Shown: positions 23,694 through 33,849, numbered from the stretch's first letter. The stretch is 64,000 bases of DNA from JANMAT01 sp031359995 (GCA_031359995.1 JANMAT010000101.1:89582-153581); one strand, 5' to 3'. Program-made: numbers and translations. Notes: generated from the sequence alone by a model not told the origin.

Positions 23694-24776
23694 ATGCGCG
23701 CAGCCGTGCTGGAACAGGCACCGGGCGAACTGGTGATCGTGGACGTGGCCGTCAGCAAGCCCGGCCCCGGCGAGGTGCTGGTGCGCACCGCGGCCGCCGG
23801 GCTGTGCCACTCGGACCTCCACTTCATGGAGAACCTGTGGCCCACCCCGTGCCCGTGCGTGCTCGGTCACGAGTCGGCCGGTGTGGTGGAAGCGGTCGGG
23901 CCCGACGTCACCTACGTGCAGCCGGGCGATCACGTCATCACGTGCCTGTCGGCGTACTGCGGTTCGTGCGACTACTGCCTGACCGGGCGGCTCTACCTGT
24001 GCAACAACCGGGCCGTCCTGGAACGGCAGAGCGGCTCCGCGCCGCGTCTGAGCCGCAACGGCGAGACCGTCAACCAGTTCATGCGCCTGTCGTCGTTCGC
24101 CGAGCAGATGCTCATCCACGAGCATGCCGTGGTGCGCATCACCAAGGACATGCCGCTCGACCGCGCCGCCCTCATCGGCTGCGGCGTCACCACCGGCGTG
24201 GGCGCGGTGTTCCGCACGGCCAAGGTCGAGGCGGGCGCCACGGTGGCCGTCATCGGCTGCGGCGGCATCGGGCTCAACTGCATCCAGGGCGCCCGAATCG
24301 CCGGCGCCGGGCGCATCATCGCCGTCGACCTCAACCCCGACAAGCTCGAGCTGGCCCAGCAGTTCGGCGCCACCGACGTCGTCAACGCGGCCGAGAGCGA
24401 CCCGGTGGCCCAGGTGAAGGAGATGACGCAGGGCGGGGTCGAGTACAGCTTCGAGGCCATCGGCCTGAAGGTCGCCGCCGAGCAGGCGTTCCGCATGCTC
24501 CGCGCCGGGGGTACGGCCACGGTCATCGGCATGATCCCGTTCGGCACCAACATCGAGATCCACGGCGCCGACCTGCTGTCGGAGAAGAAGATCCAGGGTT
24601 CGAACATGGGGTCGAACCGCTTCCGCGTCGACATGCCCCGGTTCATCGACCTCTACCTGCAGGGTCGGCTCAAGCTCGACGAACTGGTGTCGGCCCGCAT
24701 CACCCTCGACGAGATCAACGCCGGCTTCGCCACCATGAAGCAGGGCAGCGTCGCCCGCAGCGTCATCATCTTCTAA
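23694..24776 (+). CDS. Zinc-dependent alcohol dehydrogenase (class III-like MDR)
   Basis: A 360-residue zinc alcohol dehydrogenase. Catalytic zinc Cys in GLCHSDLHF, GHESAG, the structural zinc loop CGSCDYCLTGRLYLC with four Cys, and the NAD site IGCGGIGLNCIQGA followed by AVDLNPDK (NAD preference) are clear. The LIGCGVTTGVGAV segment holds the third catalytic-zinc Cys. Length and motifs match actinobacterial AdhD/AdhX-like enzymes that act on primary alcohols. Start ATG with GGGGGAGCGAC upstream. It is divergent from the nitronate monooxygenase-like gene with interlocked promoters. Confidence 0.9.
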   Translation: MRAAVLEQAPGELVIVDVAVSKPGPGEVLVRTAAAGLCHSDLHFMENLWPTPCPCVLGHESAGVVEAVGPDVTYVQPGDHVITCLSAYCGSCDYCLTGRLYLCNNRAVLERQSGSAPRLSRNGETVNQFMRLSSFAEQMLIHEHAVVRITKDMPLDRAALIGCGVTTGVGAVFRTAKVEAGATVAVIGCGGIGLNCIQGARIAGAGRIIAVDLNPDKLELAQQFGATDVVNAAESDPVAQVKEMTQGGVEYSFEAIGLKVAAEQAFRMLRAGGTATVIGMIPFGTNIEIHGADLLSEKKIQGSNMGSNRFRVDMPRFIDLYLQGRLKLDELVSARITLDEINAGFATMKQGSVARSVIIF

Positions 24777-24784
24777 AGAGGCGG

Positions 24785-25045
24785 TCAGCGCGGCGGCGGA
24801 CCGCCGCCGAGCTTCAGCCAGGCCTCACGGGCCTCGCGATGGCCCTTGGCACCCGAGCCGATGAGGCCGCCGGTGCGCACCTCGTGCACCGCGTGCTCCA
24901 GGCGTTCGAGGACGCCGTGCACGTCATCGGTGGTTCCGGCTTCGGTCACTCGGTCGACCGCCTCGAGGATCTCACCGAGGTGCTCGCGGAACTGAGCGAA
25001 CTCCTGATCCATCTCGCGGCGGGCCTTCTCCAGGTCATCAGCCAT
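24785..25045 (-). CDS. Small hypothetical coiled-coil protein
   Basis: An 86-residue acidic helical protein (DLEKARREMDQEFAQFREHLGEILEAVDRV, then LERLEHAVHEVR) ending in a basic Gly/Pro tail. No domain was recognised. ATG 25045 is preceded by TATCGT with 6 nt between, matching the leaderless rule; the frame upstream is rich in Arg and looks non-coding. It converges with the Zn-dehydrogenase (8 nt between stops) and is divergent from the liv operon. Confidence 0.65.
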   Translation of the reverse strand: MADDLEKARREMDQEFAQFREHLGEILEAVDRVTEAGTTDDVHGVLERLEHAVHEVRTGGLIGSGAKGHREAREAWLKLGGGPPPR

Positions 25046-25051
25046 GGCCGC

Positions 25052-25057
25052 ACGATA
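25052..25057 (-). promoter_or_regulatory. -10-like box TATCGT for the small coiled-coil gene
   Basis: Minus-strand TATCGT, 6 nt, ATG 25045. Confidence 0.45.
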
Positions 25058-25131
25058 CGCCAGCGCGACCGCTCTGCGTCGCGAACGATAGATCCGTGCA
25101 GGACCTCCCCGGTGGGTCGTCGCTGCGTGCC

Positions 25132-25137
25132 TATACT
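25132..25137 (+). promoter_or_regulatory. -10 box TATACT for the liv ABC operon
   Basis: TATACT is the closest match to a consensus -10 in the window. A start about 7 nt downstream would give a leader of only ~13 nt before GTG 25156. Confidence 0.5.
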
Positions 25138-25155
25138 CCGCGCCAATCACGAGTC

Positions 25156-26499
25156 GTGAACCGGATGCTGGGGGACCCCTTGGTACCACGAAGATCGCGA
25201 TGGACCCTGCTCGTCCTCGCCGTCATGACCATGCTCGGAGTGGTCGCACCGGCGCGCCCGGCCGGGGCGGACATCACCACCAGCGAGGGTGTCAAGGGGT
25301 TCGTGCGCAACGAACGCCTCGACGCCACCGGCCAGCGCCAGCTCGACCCCGTGCCGGGGGTCAAGGTCACGGTGTCCTCCGCCGACGGCAAGGTCGCCGG
25401 TGAAGGCACCACCGGGGCCGACGGTCTGTACGAGATCCCGTTGCCCGGCGGACCCGCCGTCTACACCATCACGCTCGACGAGAAGACGCTGCCCAGCGGC
25501 GTGAAGCCGGCAGCCGACTCGGCCACCAGCCGCACCGTCGAGATCCGCCCCGAGCAGATCCTGAACGGCAACTTCTTCGTGGGCACCGACACCCGCAAGG
25601 CCAAGAGCCGCCTCAGCCTGCTGCCGCAGTCGCTCTACAACGGGCTGTTCTTCGGGCTGATCATCGCGGTGTGCGCCGTGGGCCTGTCGCTCATCTACGG
25701 CACGACCGGCCTGTCGAACTTCGCCGGCGGGGAGATGGTGACCTTCGGGGCCATCGCCACATGGGTCGCCAACAGCACGTGGGGCTGGCCGCTGCTGCTC
25801 GCCGCCGTGTTCGGCGTGGGCCTCGGTCTCCTCAGCGGCTACCTGTTCGACCGGGGACTGTGGCGACCGCTGCGCCAGAAGCGCACCGGCCTCACCTCGC
25901 AGATGATCGTGTCCATCGGACTGGCCACGTTCTTCCTGCAGCTGTGGGTCTACACGTTCGGCGGTCGGGCCAAGGCCTACACCGACTTCCAGCAGCAGAC
26001 CGATCCGATCAAGATCGGTCCCATCGAGTTCCCGCCCCGCGTCGGCGCCTCGCTGCTCGCCTGCCTCGCCGTGCTCGTGGCCGTGGCCTTCTTCCTCATG
26101 AAGACCCGGTTCGGCAAGGCGGTGCGGGCGGTCAGCGACAACCCCGACCTGGCCTCCACCACCGGCATCAACACCGACCGCATCATCTCGCTGGTGTGGG
26201 TCATCGGCGGCGGCCTGGCTGCCCTCGGCGGGGTGCTGCTCGGCCTCGATCAGCAGGTGCGCTTCGACAGCGGCGCCGGCCTGCTGCTGCTCATGTTCGC
26301 CGCCATCACGCTGGGCGGCCTCGGCAGCGCCTTCGGGGCGCTCGTCGGGAGCATCGTCATCGGCGTCGCCACCGAGCTGTGGGCCTGGGTGTTCCCGAGT
26401 CTCAGCGACCTCAAGCGGGTCGGCGCCCTCGCCGCCCTCATCGTCGTGCTCCTGGTACGGCCCCAGGGCATCCTCGGCCGAAAGGAACGCATCGGATGA
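25156..26499 (+). CDS. livH: LivH-type ABC permease with N-terminal signal peptide and Ig-like domain
   Basis: A 447-residue protein. Residues 1-38 form a signal peptide ending ARPAGA. Residues ~45-145 are a soluble beta-sandwich like carboxypeptidase-regulatory/Cna-B modules (GVKVTVSSADGKV, GTTGADGLYEIPLPGG). Residues ~155-447 are a complete LivH permease of about eight TM helices with NFAGGEMV, ALRGVSDN-like RAVSDNPDLAS, LGGLGSAFGALVGS and the terminal VRPQGILG. Ordinary LivH proteins of ~290 residues lack the first 150 residues. The extra domain should lie outside the membrane, where the binding protein docks. GTG 25156 or ATG 25165 are both possible. It overlaps LivM by ATGA. Confidence 0.85.
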   Translation: MNRMLGDPLVPRRSRWTLLVLAVMTMLGVVAPARPAGADITTSEGVKGFVRNERLDATGQRQLDPVPGVKVTVSSADGKVAGEGTTGADGLYEIPLPGGPAVYTITLDEKTLPSGVKPAADSATSRTVEIRPEQILNGNFFVGTDTRKAKSRLSLLPQSLYNGLFFGLIIAVCAVGLSLIYGTTGLSNFAGGEMVTFGAIATWVANSTWGWPLLLAAVFGVGLGLLSGYLFDRGLWRPLRQKRTGLTSQMIVSIGLATFFLQLWVYTFGGRAKAYTDFQQQTDPIKIGPIEFPPRVGASLLACLAVLVAVAFFLMKTRFGKAVRAVSDNPDLASTTGINTDRIISLVWVIGGGLAALGGVLLGLDQQVRFDSGAGLLLLMFAAITLGGLGSAFGALVGSIVIGVATELWAWVFPSLSDLKRVGALAALIVVLLVRPQGILGRKERIG

Positions 26500-27489
26500 A
26501 CTGGGGACTGATCATCTCGAACGCGCTGTACACCTGCATCGGTGTGCAAGCGGTCGGTTACATCATGGCGGCCATCGGCGTGAACATGCACTTCGGCTAC
26601 ACCGGCCTGCTGAACTTCGGGCAAGCGGCCTTCGCGGCCGTCGGCGCCTACAGCATCGCCGTGTCGGTGCGCAGCTGGCACTGGCCCTGGTACGGCGTCA
26701 CACTGGTGTTCCTGCTGGCCCCGCTCATCCTGGCGCTGCTGCTCGGCATCCCCACGCTGCGCCTGCGGGCCGACTACCTCGCCATCGTCACCATCGCCGC
26801 CGCCGAGATCCTGCGCCTCGTGCTGAACGGCGCCAACCCGAAGCTGACCCGCACGCTCGGCGGCAACGACGGCCTCCAGAACTTCACCAACTGGGTCGCC
26901 CCGATCAACCCGTTCGACGGCAAGACGTTCCACCTGTGGAAGCAGCCGGTGCAGGGTCACGAGGCCTTCATCATCCTCGTCGGTTGGATCGTCATCGCCC
27001 TCGTCTCACTCGGGGTGTACCTGCTCATCCGCAGCCCGTGGGGCCGAGTGCTCAAGAGCATCCGCGAAGACGAGAACGCGGCGCGCAGCCTCGGCAAGAA
27101 CGTGTTCGCCTTCAAGCTGCAGAGCCTGATCCTCGGCGGCTACATCGGCGCCCTCGGTGGCCTGCTCTACGCCGTCGGTGGCCGCTACGCCGGCCCGAAC
27201 GACTACAGCACCCGCTTCACGTTCACGTGCTGGACCATTCTGATCCTCGGCGGTGTCGGCAAGGTGAAGGGCCCCATCATCGGCGGCATCATCTTCTGGT
27301 TCATCATCGGCATCAGCGAGGGCTTCCTGTCGGAGGCCACCAAGCCGGGGCGCCACATCATCCCGACCTGGCTCGTGAACAACAACAACTTCGGCCTGCT
27401 GCGGTTCATGATCGTGGGCATGGGTCTGGCCCTGTTGGTGATCTTCAGACCGCAGGGCATCTTCGGCGACAAGCGCGAGCAGGCCTTCG

Positions 27490-27500
<11 letters not shown>
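26496..27500 (+). CDS. livM: LivM-type branched-chain amino acid ABC permease
   Basis: A 334-residue permease with about nine TM helices. FGYTGLLNFGQAAFAAVGAY near residue 30, IPTLRLRADYLAIVTIAAAEILRL, and the coupling-helix region LKSIREDENAARSLGKN are LivM hallmarks. It ends IFRPQGIFG. It pairs with LivH to form the membrane channel. The ATG shares bases with the livH stop, and livG starts 11 nt before the LivM stop, so the operon is tightly coupled. Substrates of this family include branched-chain amino acids, amides and urea; the actual one is unknown. Confidence 0.92.
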
Positions 27501-29115
<1,615 letters not shown>

Positions 29116-29117
<2 letters not shown>

Positions 29118-29136
29118 CCCGGATCACATCCGGGTC
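29116..29136 (+). terminator. Hairpin overlapping the livF stop codon
   Basis: A 9-bp perfect stem (GACCCGGAT / ATCCGGGTC) with a 3-nt loop begins inside the TGA of livF. No T-run follows. It is a likely operon terminator or 3'-end stabiliser. Confidence 0.55.
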
Positions 29137-29164
29137 CGCCGGTCGCGGCTCCACCACCTCCGCT

Positions 29165-29216
29165 GCGCTCTTGTTGCGCGAGCCGGCCCATGCCGGGGTC
29201 TGACGCAAACAAAGCG
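29165..29216. repeat. REP-like palindromic repeat, copy A
   Basis: A ~50-bp imperfect palindrome with arms GCTCTTGTTGCGCG and GACGCAAACAAAGC and a GC-rich centre (GCCGGCCCATGCCGG). It matches copies B, C and D in arms, central GGGGTC and length. Confidence 0.65.
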
Positions 29217-29247
29217 ACCTCGACCGGTTGGGCGCCCGCCCCTCCCT

Positions 29248-29300
29248 GCGCTCTGTTGGCGCGACGCGGCGCATGGCGGGGTCCGGCGCAAACAAAGCGC
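29248..29300. repeat. REP-like palindromic repeat, copy B
   Basis: Arms GCTCTGTTGGCGCG and GGCGCAAACAAAGC. Same orientation as copy A, 31 bp after it. Confidence 0.65.
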
Positions 29301-29360
29301 ACGCGGGCGGCCCGGGGCTGGGCGGCAGAGGCGGGGCCAGACGAACGACCCGAAACGGGC

Positions 29361-29390
29361 ACGGGCCCCGGCGTTGCCGCCGGGGCCCGT
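29361..29390 (-). terminator. Strong hairpin downstream of the binding-protein gene
   Basis: A perfect 12-bp GC stem (ACGGGCCCCGGC / GCCGGGGCCCGT) with a 6-nt loop. It lies about 30 nt beyond the stop of the minus-strand gene. Confidence 0.65.
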
Positions 29391-29393
29391 TCA

Positions 29394-29411
29394 ACGTTCC
29401 GTCGGGAACGT
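29394..29411 (-). terminator. Second hairpin just after the binding-protein stop
   Basis: ACGTTCC, 4-nt loop, GGAACGT: a 7-bp stem between the stop codon at 29422 and the stronger GC hairpin. Confidence 0.45.
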
Positions 29412-29421
29412 CAGCGAAGCA

Positions 29422-30831
29422 TCACTTGCCTTCGTTGAAGTTCTTGCCGAGGGCGTTGCCGATGTTGCCGTCGCAACCGTAGGTCTTCACCTTGGTCGGG
29501 CCGATGCCGGCCTCCACCAGAGCGGCGAGGATCTTCGACGACTCGTCGAAGCCGATCACGATGATGGCATCAGGCGTGGCCGCCTTGATCTCGCCCGCTT
29601 CCGTCGTGAACTTCTCCTGCTTCTCGTCGTAGATCTTCTTGTAGACGACCTTGCCACCGCCGTCGGTGATGCCCTTCTCGGCGACACCGGCGAGGCCGGT
29701 GCCGTAGGCATCGTTGCGAGCGATGATGGCGACGTTCTTGGCCCCGTCGGACACCACGATGTCAGCGATGACCGCGCCCTGCAGCACGTCCGGGGGAGCA
29801 GTACGGAAGTACAGGCCCTTGTCCGGGTACGCAGACAGCTTGTCCGAGGTGTTGGCCGGCGAGAACTGGACGACGCCGGCGGCGGTGATCTTGTCGATCA
29901 CCTTCAGCGACACGCCCGAGGAGGCGGCACCGATGATGGCGTCGACGTTCTCACCGAGCAGGCGGTCGGTCGTCTGGTTGACGGTGTCGGTCGTGGCATC
30001 GCCCGAGTCGCCCTTGGACGACTCGACCGGCTTGCCCAGCACGCCACCAGCGGCGTTGATGTCCTTGATGGCCAGGTCGAAGGCGGCGAACTCGGGTGGT
30101 CCGAGGAACGCCAGGCTGCCGGTCTGCGGCAGGATCGACCCGATCTTCAGGACGCCATCACCCTTGCGGGTGCCCTCGACGGGAGTGTCCGGCACGGTGG
30201 CCGAGGCGGGAGCCTTGGCCAGCTTGTACGTGGTCTTGGTGTCGTCGAGCTGGTTGTTGGTGCCCATGATCTGCACGCCGTAGCTGGCGCTCAGGGGCTC
30301 ACCGTTGCCGTTGAACTCGATGGGGCCCGACACGCCGTCGTAGTCGACGTCCTTGCCCGCCTTGATCAGGTCGACACACTGCTTGAACGACGTGCACTTC
30401 TCGCCGCCCTTGGTGATGCCGTTGATCTTGCTGGCGAACTCCACACCGTCGGTCTTGGCCTGCTCGACGGCGAGGGCGATGACGGTGATGGCGTCATAGG
30501 TCTCGGCCGCGTAGTTGACGTCGGTGAGCTTGGGGTCGACTTCCTTCAGCTTCTTCTGGAAATCGTCGGACAGCTTCACGAGGGGCGTGGTGCCCTTGAA
30601 GCCGGCCAGTGCGCCGGCCTTGCCGCCGGCGGCGCCCGCCGTCGTGGTGGCACCGGCCGCTGCGGTGGTGGTGGCCGCAGCAGCCGTGGTGGTGGCGGCA
30701 GCAACCGTGGTGGCTTGGGCCTTGGCCGTGGTGGGCGTGCTGCCCGAGCCGGAGCTCGAACCGCAGGCGGCACCGACGAGACCGAGTCCGACGACCATGG
30801 CTGCGCTTCGCTGCGCGAACTTTCTTTGCAT
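29422..30831 (-). CDS. Circularly permuted branched-chain amino acid (type I) ABC substrate-binding lipoprotein
   Basis: A 469-residue secreted lipoprotein. The signal peptide ends VGAAC (Cys23), followed by an Ala/Thr-rich linker to ~70. Residues ~71-205 (FKGTTPLVKL, NYAAETYDAITVIALA, TKGGEKCTS, DYDGVSGPIEF) correspond to the C-terminal part of normal LivJ/LivK proteins. Residues ~227-469 (VLKIGSILPQTGSLAF, INAAGGVLGKPV, SPANTSD, NDAYGTGLA, YGCDGNIGNALGKNF) correspond to the N-terminal part. Both parts are present once and in frame, so all of the fold is encoded, in swapped order. It converges with livHMGF and is the likely receptor of that transporter. ATG 30831 has GGGGGAG 11 nt upstream. 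Confidence 0.88.
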   Translation of the reverse strand: MQRKFAQRSAAMVVGLGLVGAACGSSSGSGSTPTTAKAQATTVAAATTTAAAATTTAAAGATTTAGAAGGKAGALAGFKGTTPLVKLSDDFQKKLKEVDPKLTDVNYAAETYDAITVIALAVEQAKTDGVEFASKINGITKGGEKCTSFKQCVDLIKAGKDVDYDGVSGPIEFNGNGEPLSASYGVQIMGTNNQLDDTKTTYKLAKAPASATVPDTPVEGTRKGDGVLKIGSILPQTGSLAFLGPPEFAAFDLAIKDINAAGGVLGKPVESSKGDSGDATTDTVNQTTDRLLGENVDAIIGAASSGVSLKVIDKITAAGVVQFSPANTSDKLSAYPDKGLYFRTAPPDVLQGAVIADIVVSDGAKNVAIIARNDAYGTGLAGVAEKGITDGGGKVVYKKIYDEKQEKFTTEAGEIKAATPDAIIVIGFDESSKILAALVEAGIGPTKVKTYGCDGNIGNALGKNFNEGK

Positions 30832-30900
30832 GCTTGGTTTTCTCCCCCTGTACGGGAACGAACAGCGATGTCCGTTGGGATGTCCGATCTGGACCGCGCC

Positions 30901-30906
30901 AGGCTA
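30901..30906 (-). promoter_or_regulatory. -10-like box TAGCCT for the binding-protein gene
   Basis: Minus-strand TAGCCT about 70 nt before ATG 30831. It would give a leader of ~63 nt containing GGGGGAG. Confidence 0.35.
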
Positions 30907-31021
30907 GGAGACGGGCACCCCCGGTTCAAGGAATGCTGGCAGCGCTTTCACGCGCCTGTTACACGGTTGTCACCTGGTCGGCTGGTGCGACAGCAGATCG
31001 AAACATGGGTGGCCGACGGCG

Positions 31022-31027
31022 TAGCCT
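31022..31027 (+). promoter_or_regulatory. -10-like box TAGCCT for the enoyl-CoA hydratase
   Basis: TAGCCT, 6 nt, ATG 31034. Confidence 0.5.
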
Positions 31028-31033
31028 CCGCCC

Positions 31034-31834
31034 ATGAGCGAAGTCCTGTACCAGGTGGCCGACCATGTGGCCACGATCACGCTGAACGCGCCCGAGCGCA
31101 TGAACACCATCTCGGGGGCCATGCTGGACGCCCTGTCGGCCCGCCTCCTGGACGCCGACCACGACAAAGATGTGCGCTGCGTCATCCTCACGGGCGCCGG
31201 CCGGGCGTTCTGTGCGGGCCTCGACCTGAGCGCCCAGCAGTCCAGCACGGAGGGAACCCTCGGTGGTCTCGGCGACATCGGGAGCAACCCGGGTGAGTTC
31301 GACCTGCGCGACGCCCCACCCGTGGTGCTCCACAACCTGGACACACCCGTCATCTGTGCCCTGAACGGGGGAGCGGCCGGCTACGGCCTCGACATCGCCC
31401 TCGGCTGTGACATCCGCGTGGCGGCGGCCTCGGCCAAGCTGAACCCGGGATTCGCCAAGCGCGGCATCCTGCCCGAGAGCGGCGGCACCTGGCTGCTGCC
31501 CCGCATGGTCGGCTACGCCCGCGCCGCCGAGATCGCCTTCACCGGCCGCACCCTGCTGGCCGCCGAAGCCCACGAGCTCGGACTGGTGAACCGGGTGGTG
31601 CCCGACGCCGACCTCATGAAAGACGCCGGCGAACTGGCCGCCGAGATCGCCGCCAACGCGCCGCTCGCCGTACGGGCCATCAAGCGCATGATGCGCGCCG
31701 CGGAGACCGAGACGTTCGAGCAGAACGTGCACCACGTGTTCCTGCAGCTGCTGCCGCTGTTCCGCACGAAGGACTTCCGCGAGGGCGTGAGCGCGTTCAT
31801 GGAGAAGCGCACCCCGCACTTCGAGGGTCGCTAG
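31034..31834 (+). CDS. Enoyl-CoA hydratase/isomerase family protein
   Basis: A 266-residue crotonase. The oxyanion-hole segments GAGRAFCAGLDLS (~55-67) and NGGAAGYGLDIALGCDIRVAA (~110) are clear, and GILPESGGTWLLPRMVG places a Glu at the usual catalytic position. Expected reaction is hydration or isomerisation of an enoyl-CoA in fatty acid, sterol or aromatic catabolism. It has a leaderless start. The FGGY kinase begins immediately after its stop, so both may share an mRNA although their functions look unrelated. Confidence 0.88.
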   Translation: MSEVLYQVADHVATITLNAPERMNTISGAMLDALSARLLDADHDKDVRCVILTGAGRAFCAGLDLSAQQSSTEGTLGGLGDIGSNPGEFDLRDAPPVVLHNLDTPVICALNGGAAGYGLDIALGCDIRVAAASAKLNPGFAKRGILPESGGTWLLPRMVGYARAAEIAFTGRTLLAAEAHELGLVNRVVPDADLMKDAGELAAEIAANAPLAVRAIKRMMRAAETETFEQNVHHVFLQLLPLFRTKDFREGVSAFMEKRTPHFEGR

Positions 31835-33247
31835 ATGCCGCTGGTCGCCGGGGTCGACTCGTCCACCGGGTCCACCAAGGTCGAGGTGCGCGACGCCGAC
31901 ACGGGGGCCCTGGTCGCCCGCGGGTCGGCGCCGCACCCGGCCACCACCCCGCCGCGCAGCGAGCAGGACCCGGCGGCGTGGTTCGCGGCCTTCGAAGCGG
32001 CGTGGCAGCAGGCCGGCGCGCCGACGGTGGCCGCGGTGTCGGTGGCCGGCCAGCAGCACGGCATGGTGGCCCTGGACGCCGACGCGCAGGTCATCCGGCC
32101 GGCCAAGCTCTGGAACGACACCGAGACGGCACCCGACGCCGGCTGGCTGCTCGAGCAGCTGCCGGGCCGGGCCGCCGACTGGGCGACGGCGTGCGGTTCG
32201 GTGCCGGTGGCGGCATTCACCATCACCAAGCTGTCGTGGCTGCACCGCAGCGAGCCCCACGCCTGGGCCCGCCTGGCCCACGTGGTCCTGCCCCACGACT
32301 GGCTCACCTATCGACTCACCGGACACCTGGTCACCGACCGGGGTGACGCCTCGGGCACCGGCTACTGGTCGGCGGCCACGGGGGAGTACCGCTTCGACCT
32401 GCTCGCCATCGTCGACCCGAACCGTGACTGGTCGACCGTGGTGCCGCCCGTGCTCGGCCCGCTCGAGCCCGCCGGCACCTGGGGCGACGTGGCCGTCGCC
32501 TGCGGCACCGGCGACAACATGGCCGCCGCGCTGGGCTCGGGCCTGCAGCCCGGAGACGTGGCCATCTCGCTGGGCACATCGGGCACCGCCTACACGGTGA
32601 GCGCCACGCCCACCGCGGACGCGACCGGGGCCGTCGCCGGCTTCGCCGACGCCACCGGCCGCTACCTGCCGCTGGTGTGCACGCTGAACGCCACCAAGGT
32701 CACCGACGCCATCGGCCGCCTCGTCGGCGCCGACCACGCCGAGCTCGGCGCACTGGCCCTCGCCGGGGCGCCCGGCGCCGGCGGCGTGGTGCTGCTGCCG
32801 TACCTGGACGGCGAGCGCACACCCGATCGGCCCACGGCCACCGGTGTGCTCGCCGGGTTGCGCAGCGACGTCGAGCGCGGCCAACTCGCCCGCGCCGCGT
32901 TCGAGGGCGTGCTGTGCGGACTGCTCGACGGCGTCGACGCCCTCGGCCGCGTCTGTTCGGTGGGCGACGGGCGGCTGGTGCTCGTGGGTGGCGGCAGCCG
33001 ATCGACCGCCTACCGTCAGCTGCTGGCCGACCTGTCGGGCCGGGCTGTGCACGTGCCCGACGCCACCGAGCACGTGGCCGCCGGGGCGTGCGTGCAGGCC
33101 GCGGCGCTGCTGCACGAGCGCGACCCCGAGGACGTGGCCGCGGCCTGGGGTCTGGGTGCGGGGCGCACGGTGGAGCCGGCGCTGAGCCCCGACGCGGCCG
33201 AGGCCGTCCGCACCGCCTATGCGGCGCGGCGCGACACCGAGGCCTGA
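31835..33247 (+). CDS. xylB: FGGY family carbohydrate kinase, xylulokinase-like
   Basis: A 470-residue sugar kinase with two ribonuclease H-like domains. VAGVDSSTGSTKVEV (phosphate loop 1), SVAGQQHGMVALD (typical of xylulokinase), LPHDWLTYRLTG, ISLGTSGTAY (phosphate loop 2) and LVLVGGGSRSTAYRQLLADL (adenosine motif) are present. The length fits xylulokinase. It would phosphorylate D-xylulose, or a related ketose, at the 5-position with ATP. The ATG directly abuts the TAG of the crotonase gene. The GQQHG motif makes xylulokinase more likely than glycerol or gluconate kinase. Confidence 0.85.
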   Translation: MPLVAGVDSSTGSTKVEVRDADTGALVARGSAPHPATTPPRSEQDPAAWFAAFEAAWQQAGAPTVAAVSVAGQQHGMVALDADAQVIRPAKLWNDTETAPDAGWLLEQLPGRAADWATACGSVPVAAFTITKLSWLHRSEPHAWARLAHVVLPHDWLTYRLTGHLVTDRGDASGTGYWSAATGEYRFDLLAIVDPNRDWSTVVPPVLGPLEPAGTWGDVAVACGTGDNMAAALGSGLQPGDVAISLGTSGTAYTVSATPTADATGAVAGFADATGRYLPLVCTLNATKVTDAIGRLVGADHAELGALALAGAPGAGGVVLLPYLDGERTPDRPTATGVLAGLRSDVERGQLARAAFEGVLCGLLDGVDALGRVCSVGDGRLVLVGGGSRSTAYRQLLADLSGRAVHVPDATEHVAAGACVQAAALLHERDPEDVAAAWGLGAGRTVEPALSPDAAEAVRTAYAARRDTEA

Positions 33248-33253
33248 ACCCCG

Positions 33254-33844
33254 GTGGAGGACCCGTTCGCTGTGCTCGGGCTCCGCGAGGGGGCCTCACT
33301 CGACGACGTGCGCGCGGCGCGACGGCGCCTGGCCAAGGAGCACCATCCCGATCACGGGGGCGACCCGGCCGCCATGCAGCGACTGAACGCGGCGTTCGAC
33401 GCCGCCGTCAAGGCGATCCGCCGTCCGGCGACATCGACCGCCGTGCCGGCGTCGACCCCATCGGCTCCGCCCGCGCCGGCCTCACCCCGTCGACCGGCCC
33501 CGCCGGCGTCGCCCACACCCGGGTTCCGGCCGTTCCGGCGGGGCACCGTGGAGCACGACGCCCCGAGCTTCACGATCGACGTGCTCCCGGCGGAGGCGTT
33601 CGAGGCGTTGCTGGTGGTGACGGCGTGGCACGGCGAGGTGCTGGTGGACGACCCGCCGTACCTGCTCGAGGTGCACCTGCACGATCCGGCCCCGTGCTGG
33701 TGCCGGCTCGACCTCGTGCCCGACGCGGGCGGCACGACGGTGAGCCTCACCGTGGCCGGCGAGGCCGGCGAGGTGCCCACCGCCGACGAGGTCCGCGACC
33801 TGTGGGTCGCCTCGCTCAACGCCCTCGGTCGCGACGACCCCTGA
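33254..33844 (+). CDS. J-domain (DnaJ-like) protein
   Basis: A 196-residue protein. Residues 1-50 form a J domain (DPFAVLGLREGASLDDVRAARRRLAKEHHPDHGGD) with the HPD motif intact, so it should stimulate an Hsp70. A Pro/Ala/Ser-rich linker (~60-95) leads to a ~100-residue beta-rich domain (FEALLVVTAWHGEVLVDDPPYLLEVHL) that lacks the zinc-finger and peptide-binding domains of DnaJ. The C-terminal domain was not recognised. GTG lies 7 nt after the kinase stop, suggesting co-transcription, and its stop lies 6 nt from the convergent sua5 stop. Confidence 0.78.
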   Translation: MEDPFAVLGLREGASLDDVRAARRRLAKEHHPDHGGDPAAMQRLNAAFDAAVKAIRRPATSTAVPASTPSAPPAPASPRRPAPPASPTPGFRPFRRGTVEHDAPSFTIDVLPAEAFEALLVVTAWHGEVLVDDPPYLLEVHLHDPAPCWCRLDLVPDAGGTTVSLTVAGEAGEVPTADEVRDLWVASLNALGRDDP

Positions 33845-33849
33845 TCGCG

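Larger units (their letters stand above)
29137..29421. other. Intergenic region between convergent livF and the binding protein gene
   Basis: No coding sequence is evident. It holds two copies of a ~50-bp palindromic repeat (29165-29216 and 29248-29300) and the terminator hairpins of the binding-protein gene. Confidence 0.7.
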
